DNA from: Cognatilysobacter xinjiangensis
Lineage (GTDB): Bacteria > Pseudomonadota > Gammaproteobacteria > Xanthomonadales > Xanthomonadaceae
Assembly (NCBI RefSeq): GCF_014651995.1
Contig: NZ_BMXY01000001.1
Span: 1,364,001-1,428,000, forward strand
Reading direction: 5' to 3'
DNA length: 64,000 bases
Positions within the stretch are counted from its first letter, which is position 1. Each line of letters opens with the position of its first letter. The notes under the pieces were generated by a model that was given only the letters and a program-made list of their open reading frames with translations, did no database searches and was not told the DNA's origin. Shown here one piece after another: positions 8,248-17,400 of this stretch. The translations under genes and the position numbers were made by a program.

Positions 8248-8745
8248 ATGTCGCGTCCCGCGCCCCCGACCGTCACGACCGTCGACCTCGCCCGGTACCT
8301 GGGCACCTGGTACGAGATCGCGCGCCTGCCGATGCGCCATGAGCCGGCCGACTACACCGACGTGAGCGCCACCTACAGCCTCGAAGCCGATGGCGCCGTG
8401 CGCGTGCAGAACCGCGCCTTCGACGGCAAGCGCGAGCTGCAGGAATCCATCGGCCAGGCCAAGCCCGCGAAGCCGGGCGACAACACCAAGCTCGAAGTGA
8501 CCTTCCTGCCCGAAGGCCTGCGCTGGATCCCGTTCACCAAGGGCGATTACTGGATCCTGCGCCTCGATTCCGACTACCGCACCGCGCTGGTTGGCAGCCC
8601 CGACTACGAATACCTCTGGCTGCTGCATCGCGAGCCCACGCTCGATGCCGCAACGCGTGACGACTATCTCGATACCGCGCGAACGCTCGGCTACGACCTC
8701 GACCGGCTGATCCTCACCCCGCATACCGGCCAGCGCACCGCCTGA
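8248..8745 (+). CDS. blc: Bacterial lipocalin (Blc-like) without signal peptide
   Basis: The 165-residue protein has the lipocalin signature DLARYLGTWYEIARLPMRHE near the N-terminus (GTWYEIA contains the GxW motif) and the later blocks VTFLPEGLRW, GDYWILRLDSDYRTALVGSP and YLWLLHREPTL. Bacterial Blc is an outer-membrane lipoprotein that binds lysophospholipids. Here the N-terminus MSRPAPPTV shows no lipobox or signal, so the protein is probably cytoplasmic. The AAGGAGG ribosome site 5 nt upstream is close to ideal. Confidence 0.9.
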   Translation: MSRPAPPTVTTVDLARYLGTWYEIARLPMRHEPADYTDVSATYSLEADGAVRVQNRAFDGKRELQESIGQAKPAKPGDNTKLEVTFLPEGLRWIPFTKGDYWILRLDSDYRTALVGSPDYEYLWLLHREPTLDAATRDDYLDTARTLGYDLDRLILTPHTGQRTA

Positions 8746-8870
8746 TCGCAGGCGGCACCACGCGACGCGGTGTCGCGTCATTTGCCTCCCTGTAGAGCCG
8801 CCGATAGCGCGCCTGCTTGCGGCGCCTGCGCGGCGGAGCGAGAGTGCACTGCCCTCGCTCCGCCCGCGCC

Positions 8871-9488
8871 ATGTCCTACGGCTTCGTTACCGCGATCGAC
8901 TTCCTCGGCACCTTCGCGTTCGCCATCAGCGGTGCGACCGCGGGCGTGCGTCGCCATCTCGACCTGTTCGGCGTGCTGGTGCTCGCCTTCGCCGCGGCCA
9001 CCGCGGGCGGCATCACGCGCGACGCCCTGCTGGGCGCGACGCCGCCGGTCGCGCTGGTGGACTGGCGCTACTTCGCGATCTCGATGCTGGCCGGGCTGAT
9101 CGGGTTCTTCAGGCACGACGCGATCGAACGCTTCCGAAATCCGCTGCAGATCTCCGATGCGGTCGGCCTCGGGCTGTTCGCGGTGATCGGCGCGGGCAAG
9201 GCGCTGGATTACGGGCTCGGCCCCGTCGGTGCGGTGATGCTGGGCATCCTGACCGGCGTGGGCGGCGGCATCGTGCGCGACGTGCTGTCGATGCAGATCC
9301 CGATCGTGCTGCAGCGCGAGCTCTACGCGGTCGCGGCACTCGTCGGTGCGCTCATCGTCGTGGCCGGGCATGCGCTCGCGCTGCCGGCGGCGCCGACCGC
9401 CGTCGTGGGCGCCGTGGCCTGCATCGTGCTGCGCTTCATGGCGCTGCGACGCGGCTGGCAGCTGCCCGTGGCCCGGGCACGCCACTGA
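8871..9488 (+). CDS. TRIC-type cation channel / UPF0126 membrane protein
   Basis: The 205-residue protein has about seven membrane helices arranged as two repeats. Each repeat carries the glycine-rich signature: ATAGGITRDALLG (about residues 43-55) and VGGGIVRDVL (about 130-139). This is the UPF0126/trimeric intracellular cation channel family, whose members form K+-permeable trimers. The start at MSYGFVTAIDFLGTF matches the family N-terminus; the longer open frame is not protein-like. Confidence 0.88.
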   Translation: MSYGFVTAIDFLGTFAFAISGATAGVRRHLDLFGVLVLAFAAATAGGITRDALLGATPPVALVDWRYFAISMLAGLIGFFRHDAIERFRNPLQISDAVGLGLFAVIGAGKALDYGLGPVGAVMLGILTGVGGGIVRDVLSMQIPIVLQRELYAVAALVGALIVVAGHALALPAAPTAVVGAVACIVLRFMALRRGWQLPVARARH

Positions 9489-9506
9489 GGACGCGCCCGG
9501 CGCCGG

Positions 9507-10070
9507 TCACCAGTATTTCTGCGGGATCGCGTCCGGACACGGGTTGGCCGATCCGACCAGGATCGAGCGCAGCAGTTCCGCGCTCTGGCGAGCGAACTGC
9601 GCGGCCTCATCGTCTTCGCCCATCGCGCGCTTGAAGGCGACCGCCGAGCAGAATGACCACGCCTGCGCATTGTCGGGCTCCGATTGCGCCCGTTCCGCGT
9701 AGGCTTCGGCGATGCCCGTCAGCGTGTCGTTCGTTTCCAGCGCCGCCATCGCGGCCGCGGTATTCGCGCGCTTGAGGATCGACGGAGAGCCGGTCTGCGG
9801 CACGCGGCCGGCTTCCAGCGTGTCGTCGTCGAGCACGCGCATGTAGAAATCCGAGCCGGTCACGTCGTTGTGGAAGCGGTAGCTGCCGTCGCCCGCCGGC
9901 GTGTACACCGAGCGCTTGTTCGGCTCGACGACGACGAGGTTCGCGCCCTCCTCCTCCACCGTGATCGAGTAGCTGCCGTCCTTGAGCACGTACGTGCCCT
10001 TGACGGCGAAAGCCGGCACGGCGGCCAGCAGGAGCGCCGCGACGAGCGCGGCACGGGCGATGGTCTTCAT
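9507..10070 (-). CDS. Secreted hypothetical protein
   Basis: The 187-residue protein has a clear signal peptide (MKTIARAALVAALLLAAVPA, cut after AFA). A short beta-rich region follows (GTYVLKDGSYSITVEEEG), then a helical TPR-like region (about residues 100-170, IAEAYAERAQSEPDNAQAWS). Two cysteines (in SFCSA and NPCPD) could form a disulphide. I recognise no family; a periplasmic role is likely. The gene is convergent with the TRIC-type gene. Confidence 0.7.
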   Translation of the reverse strand: MKTIARAALVAALLLAAVPAFAVKGTYVLKDGSYSITVEEEGANLVVVEPNKRSVYTPAGDGSYRFHNDVTGSDFYMRVLDDDTLEAGRVPQTGSPSILKRANTAAAMAALETNDTLTGIAEAYAERAQSEPDNAQAWSFCSAVAFKRAMGEDDEAAQFARQSAELLRSILVGSANPCPDAIPQKYW

Positions 10071-10270
10071 GCGTTTCCCCTGTGTACCGTCCGATCCGGC
10101 GGCCGGGCGAGCGTAGCAGTCGTGCGGCCGCCGGCGTTCCGCCGCCTGTCAGTCGCCCGTCCCGACATTGCTGCTCGGTTACGGCGACGGCGATGCGGGT
10201 GCCCGGCGAAACGCGGGTCCGGATCGTCGCGTCGATTCACGCGCCGCGGGCGCATGACCACGTCGACGAA

Positions 10271-10819
10271 TCAATCCACCGCTGCGGGCACGCTCGCGTT
10301 GCCGCCATACATCCCCGAGCGATCGAAACAGCAGATGCGCCGCTTGCCCTGCGCCAGCATGTCGCAGGCGGTGGCGATGCGGCGCTCGCGCGTCTCGGCC
10401 TTCTTCGCGCTGCCCAGCCACTGGATGAAATCGCGACGGGCGATTGTGGTCAGGCTGTCCCACTGCGCCTTCGCGGCAGGTGTCGCAGCGAGCGCGGCGC
10501 GCAGGTCGGGTGGCAGGCGCGGCTCGGGTTCCTTCGCGGCCGGCACGATCGACAACGCGACCGTATCGCCGACAGCGACACCCGCCGCCTCGCGCAGCGC
10601 ACGCGGCACCTTCAGCCAGTGGCAGCCCCTGCCGTCCGGCTCGAGCGTCGCCGCGAACACGACGCCGCCGAACGTGCCCTCCACGCTCGCCAAGCCACGC
10701 GACGGCAGCCGGGCACTCGCCGCCGCGGGCAGCACCAGGAAGCTCCAGGTCGCACCCTTCGGCTGCGCGGGCCGCCGCAGGCGTGCTTCGAATTCGATGG
10801 ATGCGCCCCGCTCCGCCAT
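10271..10819 (-). CDS. DUF1905 + YdeI/OmpD-associated domain protein
   Basis: This is a 182-residue two-domain protein. The N-terminal ~95 residues (IEFEARL, WSFLVLP, VEGTFGGVVFAATLEPDGRG, LKVPRALREAAG, GDTVALSIVPA) match DUF1905. The C-terminus (LPPDLRAALAATPAAKAQWD, RRDFIQWLGSAKKAETRERR) is the bacteriocin-protection YdeI/OmdA domain. The combination is common and its role poorly known. The ATG at 10819 starts the conserved part (MAERGASIEFEA); the frame stays open far upstream only because it runs antisense to the antiporter gene. Confidence 0.82.
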   Translation of the reverse strand: MAERGASIEFEARLRRPAQPKGATWSFLVLPAAASARLPSRGLASVEGTFGGVVFAATLEPDGRGCHWLKVPRALREAAGVAVGDTVALSIVPAAKEPEPRLPPDLRAALAATPAAKAQWDSLTTIARRDFIQWLGSAKKAETRERRIATACDMLAQGKRRICCFDRSGMYGGNASVPAAVD

Positions 10820-10969
10820 GGTCCGTCTCCCGGATGTCGCGCCGTCGCGCGATGGCGTCGAAAGTAACGCGCCACCGCGACCGTGGACGAGTGCCGCGTG
10901 GTGCGCTCCACGGCCTGAGACCGCGCCTTGCGACAATGCCGGCCGTTTTCGCTGCGCCCGGAGAGCTGG

Positions 10970-12622
10970 ATGCCTGTCGTCACCATCGTGCTGGTCTTTC
11001 TTCTGACGGTGGTGGTCACCGGTTTCATAGGGCGCCTCTTGCCCATCAAGGCGCCAATGCCGCTGCTGCAGATCGGCGCTGGCGCGCTGCTCTCGGCGTT
11101 CGGTTTCAACGTCGAGTTCGACCCGCACCTGTTCCTGCTGCTCTTCATCCCGCCGCTGCTGTTCCTCGACGGTTGGCGCATCCCCAAGGGCGCGTTCTTC
11201 CGCGACTGGAAGCCGATCCTCGCGCTCGCGATCGGACTCGTGTTCTTCACCGTGCTGGGCATGGGCTGGTTCATCGAATGGCTGGTGCCGGCGATGCCAC
11301 TGGCCGTGGCGTTCGCGCTCGCGGCCATCCTCTCGCCCACGGATCCCGTTGCCGTCGGCGCGATGACCGCCAACGCGCCGCTGCCGCCGCGCGTGATGCA
11401 CATCCTCGAAGGCGAGTCGCTGCTCAACGACGCCACGGGACTGGTGTGCTTCACCTTCGCCGTGACCGCCGCGATGACCGGCGTGTTCTCGCCGACCGTC
11501 GCGTCGATCAGCTTCCTCAAGGTCGCGGGCGGCGGCGTGGTTGCAGGCGTGCTGGTCGCGGCGATCGTCGGCCGGCTCAACCGCTGGCTGGTGCGGCGCG
11601 CGGGCGAGGAGCCCGGCATCCAGATCCTGGTCAGCCTGCTGATCCCCTTCGCCGCCTACCTCGCCGCCGAACATGTCCATGTGTCGGGCATCCTCGCCGC
11701 GGCGGTGGCGGGCATCGCGATGCACTACGGCGAGCTCTCGGGCCGCCCGCTCGCGGCCACTCGCATGCAGCGCACGGCCGTGTGGGACACCGTGCAGACG
11801 GCGCTCAACGGCATCATCTTCGTGCTGCTGGGCGAGCAGTTGCCGGCGATGATCCGTCGCCTGCCCGAGGCCGCCGAGGCCAGCGGCAGCGGCAACGACG
11901 TGCTGCACCTGATCGGCTACGTCGTGGTGATCACGCTGATGCTCGGGGCGCTGCGCTTCGCGTGGGTGTGGGTATCGATCCGCCTGACGATCTTCCGCGC
12001 CGCCATCCGCGGCGAGCGCGTCGAAGCGCCGGCAACTCGCCTGCTCGCCATCATCGCGACCGCCGGCGTGCGCGGTGCGATCACGCTCGCCGGCATCCTC
12101 ACCCTCCCGCTCGCGCTGGCCGACGGCACGCCGTTCCCGGCGCGCGACGTCGCCGTGTTCATCGCGATGGGCGTGATCCTGCTCTCGCTGCTGATCGCGA
12201 GCGTGGGCCTGCCGCTGCTCGCGCGCGGCCTCGAGGAACAGCTGCCCGAGCCCGAGCGCCGCGACACCGAGGCCAATGCACGCATGGCCGCGGCCGAGGC
12301 CGCGCTGCGCCGCATCGACAAGGTGCTGGCCACGCCGCTGACCGATCCGCAGGAGGAAGCGGTGCGCGCCGAGGCCGCCGTCACCGTGCGCGACGTCTAC
12401 CAGCGCCACATCGACTACGGCGACCTCAGCGGCGAATCCGCGGAGGACATGCAGCGCGTGGCCGATGCCGAGCGTCGCCTGCGCCTGGCCGCGCTCGACG
12501 CCGAGCGCGACACGCTCTATCGCCTGCGCCGCGCGCTCGTCATCGACGATGAGGTGCACCAGAAGCTGGTGCACGAGATCGACCTGATGGAAGCCACGCT
12601 GACCGCGAAAACTGCCCACTGA
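10970..12622 (+). CDS. CPA1-family Na+/H+ antiporter
   Basis: The 550-residue protein has an N-terminal domain of about 12 membrane helices (residues 1-410). It carries the family motifs LFIPPLLFLDGWRIPKG, AAILSPTDPVAVGAM (the ion-binding ASPTDP-type segment) and LEGESLLNDATGLV (the ND motif of electroneutral CPA1 exchangers). A charged cytosolic tail of about 130 residues follows. Its role is Na+(K+)/H+ exchange for pH and salt balance. The ATG at 10970 follows GGAGAG by 4 nt. Confidence 0.9.
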   Translation: MPVVTIVLVFLLTVVVTGFIGRLLPIKAPMPLLQIGAGALLSAFGFNVEFDPHLFLLLFIPPLLFLDGWRIPKGAFFRDWKPILALAIGLVFFTVLGMGWFIEWLVPAMPLAVAFALAAILSPTDPVAVGAMTANAPLPPRVMHILEGESLLNDATGLVCFTFAVTAAMTGVFSPTVASISFLKVAGGGVVAGVLVAAIVGRLNRWLVRRAGEEPGIQILVSLLIPFAAYLAAEHVHVSGILAAAVAGIAMHYGELSGRPLAATRMQRTAVWDTVQTALNGIIFVLLGEQLPAMIRRLPEAAEASGSGNDVLHLIGYVVVITLMLGALRFAWVWVSIRLTIFRAAIRGERVEAPATRLLAIIATAGVRGAITLAGILTLPLALADGTPFPARDVAVFIAMGVILLSLLIASVGLPLLARGLEEQLPEPERRDTEANARMAAAEAALRRIDKVLATPLTDPQEEAVRAEAAVTVRDVYQRHIDYGDLSGESAEDMQRVADAERRLRLAALDAERDTLYRLRRALVIDDEVHQKLVHEIDLMEATLTAKTAH

Positions 12623-12674
12623 CCGCGCGGCGGCGCTCCGGCAGAATCGCGGCTTCGATTTACGGAGCCGCAGG

Positions 12675-13310
12675 ATGCGCCACTTCGCCGTCGTACTCGT
12701 TCTCGCCGCGTTGGCCGGCATCGCCCAAGCGGCCGGTCCGCTGCCCGTGCATCGGCCGCAGGGCGTCTACCGGGAGGACGACCCGGCCGCCGCCGCGATG
12801 CGGCCGCCGTCCGGCAATCCGTTCGCCTATCGCCGCTATCTCGACGCCGTCATCCAGCAGAGTCCGGACAACGTGGCGGCGCTGGTGGCACGCGCCTACC
12901 TGCTGAAGAACTCTGGACAGGTGAAGCGAGCACGGCGGGACTGGGAGCGCGCCGCGGCGGCCGCGAAGCCCGGGAGCCCGCAGGAGCGGCACCTGCAGTG
13001 GTCGCGCGGGTGGGGCCATTACGACCTCGGCGAATACGAGGACGCGTTCGAAGACTGGCGTCGCGCGCTCGCCGCGCATGGCGGCCGCCCGTTCTGGGTG
13101 CCGCATACGATGGCCCTGCTTTACTGGACCACCGGCGACCGGGACACCGCAGTCGCCTGGTACGACGCGGCGGTGGCCACCAATGGCGATTGGGCGACCG
13201 AAGACGGCTTCGAGGCCCGCACCGATTCCTGGCGCCCGCAGCAGCGCGAGCGCATGCGCGAGGCCTTCGCCGCGTGGAAGCAGCGCCGGGCGGCGCTCGC
13301 CACGCCCTGA
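12675..13310 (+). CDS. TPR-containing periplasmic protein
   Basis: The 211-residue protein has a signal peptide (MRHFAVVLVLAALAGIAQAA). The rest is made of TPR-like helix pairs (YLLKNSGQVKRARRDWERAA, WGHYDLGEYEDAFEDWRRAL, MALLYWTTGDRDTAVAWYDA). Such proteins act as periplasmic scaffolds; the partner is unknown. The gene follows the antiporter gene by 52 nt on the same strand and may be co-transcribed. Confidence 0.75.
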   Translation: MRHFAVVLVLAALAGIAQAAGPLPVHRPQGVYREDDPAAAAMRPPSGNPFAYRRYLDAVIQQSPDNVAALVARAYLLKNSGQVKRARRDWERAAAAAKPGSPQERHLQWSRGWGHYDLGEYEDAFEDWRRALAAHGGRPFWVPHTMALLYWTTGDRDTAVAWYDAAVATNGDWATEDGFEARTDSWRPQQRERMREAFAAWKQRRAALATP

Positions 13311-13341
13311 CGCGACTGGTCCGACCTGCGCGGCGCGCCCC

Positions 13342-14553
13342 TCAGTGAGCGCCGCGCGGCGCCCAGCCGTCCTCAAGCATGCGCGGCCGGCAGGCGTACC
13401 AGCCGCCGGCCGCCTGCAGCACGATGCAGCCGGCGAGGAAGGCCACCGGTGCATGCCAGCCACCGGACGCATCGCGCAGCGCGCCGACCACGAACGGCCC
13501 CGCGCAGGCCAGCAGGTAGCCCATCGACTGCACGAAGCCCGACAGCCGCGCCGAGCCCGCCGCCGAGCGCGTGCGCAGGTTGATCAGGGTGAGCGAGAGC
13601 GGGAACGTCGCACCCGCAAGGCCCAGCAGCGCAGCCCAGAGATCGGCGAACGCGAGCGGCGCGATCAGCAGGCCCGCGTAACCGATCGCATGCAGCACCA
13701 GGACGATCGCGACCAGCCAGAACGGCTGACGCATGCGCGCGGCCAGCACCGGCACCACGAACGTCGATACCAGCCCGACCGCCGAGTACACGCCGAGCAG
13801 CGCACCGCCCCGTGCCGGCGAAGCGCCCGCGTCGACCATCCAGCGCGGGATCCAGGTGAACATCGCGTACGTGATGAGCGAGGTCATGCCCATCAGGGCG
13901 CCGAGCGACCAGGCCACCGGCGAGCGCCAGACGCGCGCATCCGCCGGCGGCGCGACGTGCAGCGCGTCGTGGCGGCCGTCCGCTTTCGTGCGCCGCAGCA
14001 GCGGCCACAGCGGCAGCACCGCGAGCAGCGCCGGCAGCGCCCAGGCGCCGAGCGAGACGCGCCAGCCGAAGGCCTCGGCCATCGGCACGGCGACGAAGGC
14101 CGGCAGCATCGTGCCGAGCTGCAGCGACGTGATGTACATCGCGCTGGCGCTGCCGATGCGGTCGGAGAAATAGCGCTTCACCAGCGGCGGCAGCACCACG
14201 TTGCCAATTCCCATTCCGGCCAGCGCGACGAACGACGCCGCCACCAGCCCGACCGGCCCCGCCACGCACGCGCGTACCAGCAGGCCGATGCCTGCCAGCA
14301 GCATCGCCAGCGCCGTGGTGCGCTCGAGGCCCAAGCGCGCGTCGATGCGCGGCGTCGCCACCGCGAACACCGCGAACGCGGCCGGCGCGAGCGTGCCGAG
14401 GATCGCGGCCACCGTCGTACCGAAGCGCAACGATTCGCCGACCGACGCGAGCAGCGGCGTCAGCGAGGTCACCGCGGTGCGGAGGTTGAACGCGGCGAGC
14501 ACCAGCGCCGCCAGCGCCAACAGGCGCCCGCGCCAGGAATGGCGAACGGTCAT
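13342..14553 (-). CDS. MFS transporter, CynX/NimT family
   Basis: The protein has 403 residues and 12 membrane segments. The N-terminus LVLAAFNLRTAVTSLTPLL and the blocks GMGIGNVVLPPLVKRYFSDR and MYITSLQLGTMLPAFVAVPM are characteristic of the cyanate/2-nitroimidazole transporter branch (CynX/NimT/YeaN). Substrates vary in this branch and cannot be assigned; no cyanase gene is nearby. The ATG at 14553 is the only start that keeps the first helix. Confidence 0.87.
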   Translation of the reverse strand: MTVRHSWRGRLLALAALVLAAFNLRTAVTSLTPLLASVGESLRFGTTVAAILGTLAPAAFAVFAVATPRIDARLGLERTTALAMLLAGIGLLVRACVAGPVGLVAASFVALAGMGIGNVVLPPLVKRYFSDRIGSASAMYITSLQLGTMLPAFVAVPMAEAFGWRVSLGAWALPALLAVLPLWPLLRRTKADGRHDALHVAPPADARVWRSPVAWSLGALMGMTSLITYAMFTWIPRWMVDAGASPARGGALLGVYSAVGLVSTFVVPVLAARMRQPFWLVAIVLVLHAIGYAGLLIAPLAFADLWAALLGLAGATFPLSLTLINLRTRSAAGSARLSGFVQSMGYLLACAGPFVVGALRDASGGWHAPVAFLAGCIVLQAAGGWYACRPRMLEDGWAPRGAH

Positions 14554-14675
14554 CAGGGGAGTTCCATGCGACGGCCGCGAGCGCGGCCGTGGAACGTTAT
14601 TGTCGACGATCGCCGCTCACGGCGACCTGCATCCGCCGGATCGCTGCGTGCCGCGACATCCCCGATGCGCCGCGA

Positions 14676-15161
14676 TCAGCCGGCGACGCCCTCGACCGCG
14701 CGGTCCAGCGCCGCGATGTCGATCTTCGTCATCGTCATCATCGCCTCGAAGGCGCGACGCGCCGGCTCGCCGCCCTGCGACATCAGCTCGGTCAGCCGGC
14801 GCGGCGTGATCTGCCACGACAGCCCGTAGCGGTCCTTGCACCAGCCGCAGGCGCTGGGCTGGCCGCCGTTGTCGACGATCGCGTTCCAGTAGCGGTCGGT
14901 TTCCGTCTGGTCGTCGGTGGCGACCTGAAAGCTGATCGCCTCGTCGAACTTGAACGCGGGGCCGCCGTTGAGCAGCAGGAAGCGCATGCCGAGGATGGTG
15001 GCCTCCACCATCAGCACGCCGCCCTTCTCGCCCGCGGGGTAATCGCCGGGCGCGGTATGCACGGCATCGATGCGGCTGTCGGGGAAGGTCTCGGCGTAGA
15101 AGCGCGCGGCCGCTTCGGCATTGCCGTCGAACCACAGGCAGGGCTGGATCTTCGGAATCAT
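14676..15161 (-). CDS. VOC-fold protein of the PhnB / DUF1428-like type
   Basis: The 161-residue protein starts MIPKIQPCLWFDGNAEAAAR, the standard opening of the PhnB-like (3-demethylubiquinone methyltransferase-annotated) glyoxalase-fold family. ATILGMRFLLLNGGPAFKFD and ACGWCKDRYGLSWQITP follow, the latter a family hallmark. The usual '3-demethylubiquinone methyltransferase' label is not backed by any SAM motif. Function is unknown. Confidence 0.83.
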   Translation of the reverse strand: MIPKIQPCLWFDGNAEAAARFYAETFPDSRIDAVHTAPGDYPAGEKGGVLMVEATILGMRFLLLNGGPAFKFDEAISFQVATDDQTETDRYWNAIVDNGGQPSACGWCKDRYGLSWQITPRRLTELMSQGGEPARRAFEAMMTMTKIDIAALDRAVEGVAG

Positions 15162-15240
15162 CGCGGCGGCTCCATGGGCGGAGCCGCGACGATAACGCCG
15201 TGCGCGCCGCGGGCCATGCGGCGGCGCGTCACGACGGCGG

Positions 15241-17280
15241 TCACCAGATGCGGACGCGATCCTCGGGGGCGCGCCACATCGGCTGGCCCGGCTTCACGCC
15301 GAAGGCCTCGTAGAACTCGGGGATGTTCGACATCGGGCCGAGCACGCGCCACTTCGCCGGCGCATGCACGTCGGACAGCAGACGCTGGCGCAGGCGCTCG
15401 TCGCGCTGCTGGCTCATCCAGCCCAGCGCATAGCCGAGGAAGTAGCGCTGCGTCGGCGTCAACCCGCCGATCGACTTGCCCTCGCGGTACTGCGCGGTCT
15501 TCTTGAATGCCTCGAGGCCCAGCAGCACGCCACCGTAGTCGGCGATGTTCTCGCCCAGGCTCGCCTTCCCGTTGATGTGCAGGCCTGGCAGCGGCTCGTA
15601 GGCGTTGAACTGCTCGGCCATCTTCTGCGCGGCGACGGTGAAGCGCTCGGCGTCTTCCTTCGTCCACCAGCCCGACAGGTTGCCCTGGGCGTCGAACTGC
15701 CGGCCCTCGTCGTCGAAGCCGTGCGTGATCTCGTGGCCGATGGTGCTGGCCGCCGCATAGCCGTAGGCCACCGCGTCGTCGACCTCCGCGTCCGGCACCC
15801 CCGGCACCATGAAGATCGCCGCGGGCAGCACGATCTCGTTGTTGGACGGGTTGTAGTACGCGTTGTACGTCTGCGGCGTCATCTCCCACTCGGTGCGGTC
15901 GACGGGCTTGCCGAACTTCGACAGGTTGTCCTGGAACTGCCAGCGCGCGGCGTTCATCACGTTGGCGGCATAGGAATCGCGGCCGACCACCAACGCCGAG
16001 TAGTCCTTCCAGCGATCCGGATAGCCGACCTTCGGCGTGATCGAGGCAAGCTTCGCCAGCGCCTTCGTCTTGGTCGCCGCGCCCATCCAGTCCAGGCGCT
16101 CGATGCGCTCGCGATAGGTATCGCGGATCGCGTCGACCATCGCGGCGTAGCGCTGCTTGCTGGCCTCGGGGAAGTATTCCTTGACGAACAGGCGGCCCAG
16201 CACCATGCCCATCGCGTCGTTCTGCTCGTCGAGCACGCGCTTCCAGCGCGGACGTGGCTCCTGCTGGCCGGACATCGCGCGGCCGTGGAAATCGAAATGC
16301 GCGCGGTCGAAATCGCTCGACAGGTACTCGGCGTACGCATCGACGAGGTGGTAGCGCAGGTAGTCCTGCAGCACGGGTAGCGGCGTCTCGCGCAGCAGCT
16401 TCTCCTCGGCGGCGAAGAACTCCGGCTGGCCGACGATCACGTACGAGGGCTTCAGCCCCCAGCCCGCGAGGCGCGCGGTCCAGTCGATCGACGGCGTGTA
16501 CTTCGCCGTCAGCTCGGCCGGCGACATCTTGTTGTAGTTCTTCTCGGGGTCGCGCAGGGCTTCCAGGCGGCGCGAGGCCTGCGCCAGCGCGGTCTCGAAG
16601 GCCATCACGCGATCGGCCGCGGTCTTCGCGTCGGCGGGTGCGCGGCCGAGCAGCTCGAACGTGCGCGCGAGGTGCGCGACGTAGGCGGCGCGGATCTTCG
16701 CCACGCCGGCCTCGGTATTGAAGTAGAAGTCGCGCTCGGGCAGGCCCAGGCCGCCCTGGCGCAACTGCACCGCCATGGTCGCGCTGTCCTTCTCGTCCTG
16801 GCTCACCCCGATGCGGAACAGGCCGCCCACGCCGATCGGCTTGAACGCGAACACCGTGTCCAGCACGTCGGCGGTCGATCGGACCGCATCGATTCGCGCG
16901 AGCTCGGCGTCCAGCGGGTGCACGCCGAGGCGGTCGGCCCTGGCTACGTCCATCGCCGTGGCCCAGAAGTCGCCGATGCGGCGCGTGTCGGCATCGGCCG
17001 ACGGGCCGGCCGTCGCGGCCGCCTCACTGATCGTTCGCAGTCGCGCGTAGAGCTCCTCGTTGACCTCGTTGCCGATGCCCCAGGCCGACTCCGACTTCGG
17101 GATCGGATGCGCCTTCAGCCAGCCGCCGTTCGCGTACTCGAAGAAGTCGACGCCGGGATCGACCGAGGTGTCGAGATGCGAGGCGAGGAAATCCGGGCGA
17201 CCGGCCGCATTGGCCGTGGCGAAGAGCGCGAGCGTGGCGACGAACAGGGCGTTACGGAAGAAGGCGCGGCGCTGGCCCAT
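15241..17280 (-). CDS. M13-family zinc metallopeptidase (neprilysin/PepO-like)
   Basis: The 679-residue preproprotein has a signal region (RRAFFRNALFVATLALFATA). The zinc motif HEITH lies near residue 516, the third ligand Glu is in GENIADYGGV near 575, and NAYYNPSNNEIVLPAAIF upstream contains the family substrate-binding NAYY. The C-terminus RVRIW replaces the CxxW ending of eukaryotic relatives. M13 enzymes cut peptides shorter than about 40 residues; export implies a periplasmic or extracellular site. The ATG at 17280 has CGGAG 7-11 nt upstream and gives a normal signal peptide. Confidence 0.93.
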   Translation of the reverse strand: MGQRRAFFRNALFVATLALFATANAAGRPDFLASHLDTSVDPGVDFFEYANGGWLKAHPIPKSESAWGIGNEVNEELYARLRTISEAAATAGPSADADTRRIGDFWATAMDVARADRLGVHPLDAELARIDAVRSTADVLDTVFAFKPIGVGGLFRIGVSQDEKDSATMAVQLRQGGLGLPERDFYFNTEAGVAKIRAAYVAHLARTFELLGRAPADAKTAADRVMAFETALAQASRRLEALRDPEKNYNKMSPAELTAKYTPSIDWTARLAGWGLKPSYVIVGQPEFFAAEEKLLRETPLPVLQDYLRYHLVDAYAEYLSSDFDRAHFDFHGRAMSGQQEPRPRWKRVLDEQNDAMGMVLGRLFVKEYFPEASKQRYAAMVDAIRDTYRERIERLDWMGAATKTKALAKLASITPKVGYPDRWKDYSALVVGRDSYAANVMNAARWQFQDNLSKFGKPVDRTEWEMTPQTYNAYYNPSNNEIVLPAAIFMVPGVPDAEVDDAVAYGYAAASTIGHEITHGFDDEGRQFDAQGNLSGWWTKEDAERFTVAAQKMAEQFNAYEPLPGLHINGKASLGENIADYGGVLLGLEAFKKTAQYREGKSIGGLTPTQRYFLGYALGWMSQQRDERLRQRLLSDVHAPAKWRVLGPMSNIPEFYEAFGVKPGQPMWRAPEDRVRIW

Positions 17281-17400
17281 CGGGCACTCCGGGAACATGG
17301 CGGAACGCGCACTCTGTCGCGGCGGCGGCACGGGGCCAAGCCCCGAACGTCACGCCGCGCGCCGCAACACGTTCAGCATGCCGCACGACCCGGCGCCGGC

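Noticed and set aside
10271-12721. Long minus-strand frame opposite the antiporter
   Set aside because: Only its last 182 codons (from ATG 10819) resemble a protein family; the rest is the mirror of the antiporter gene.
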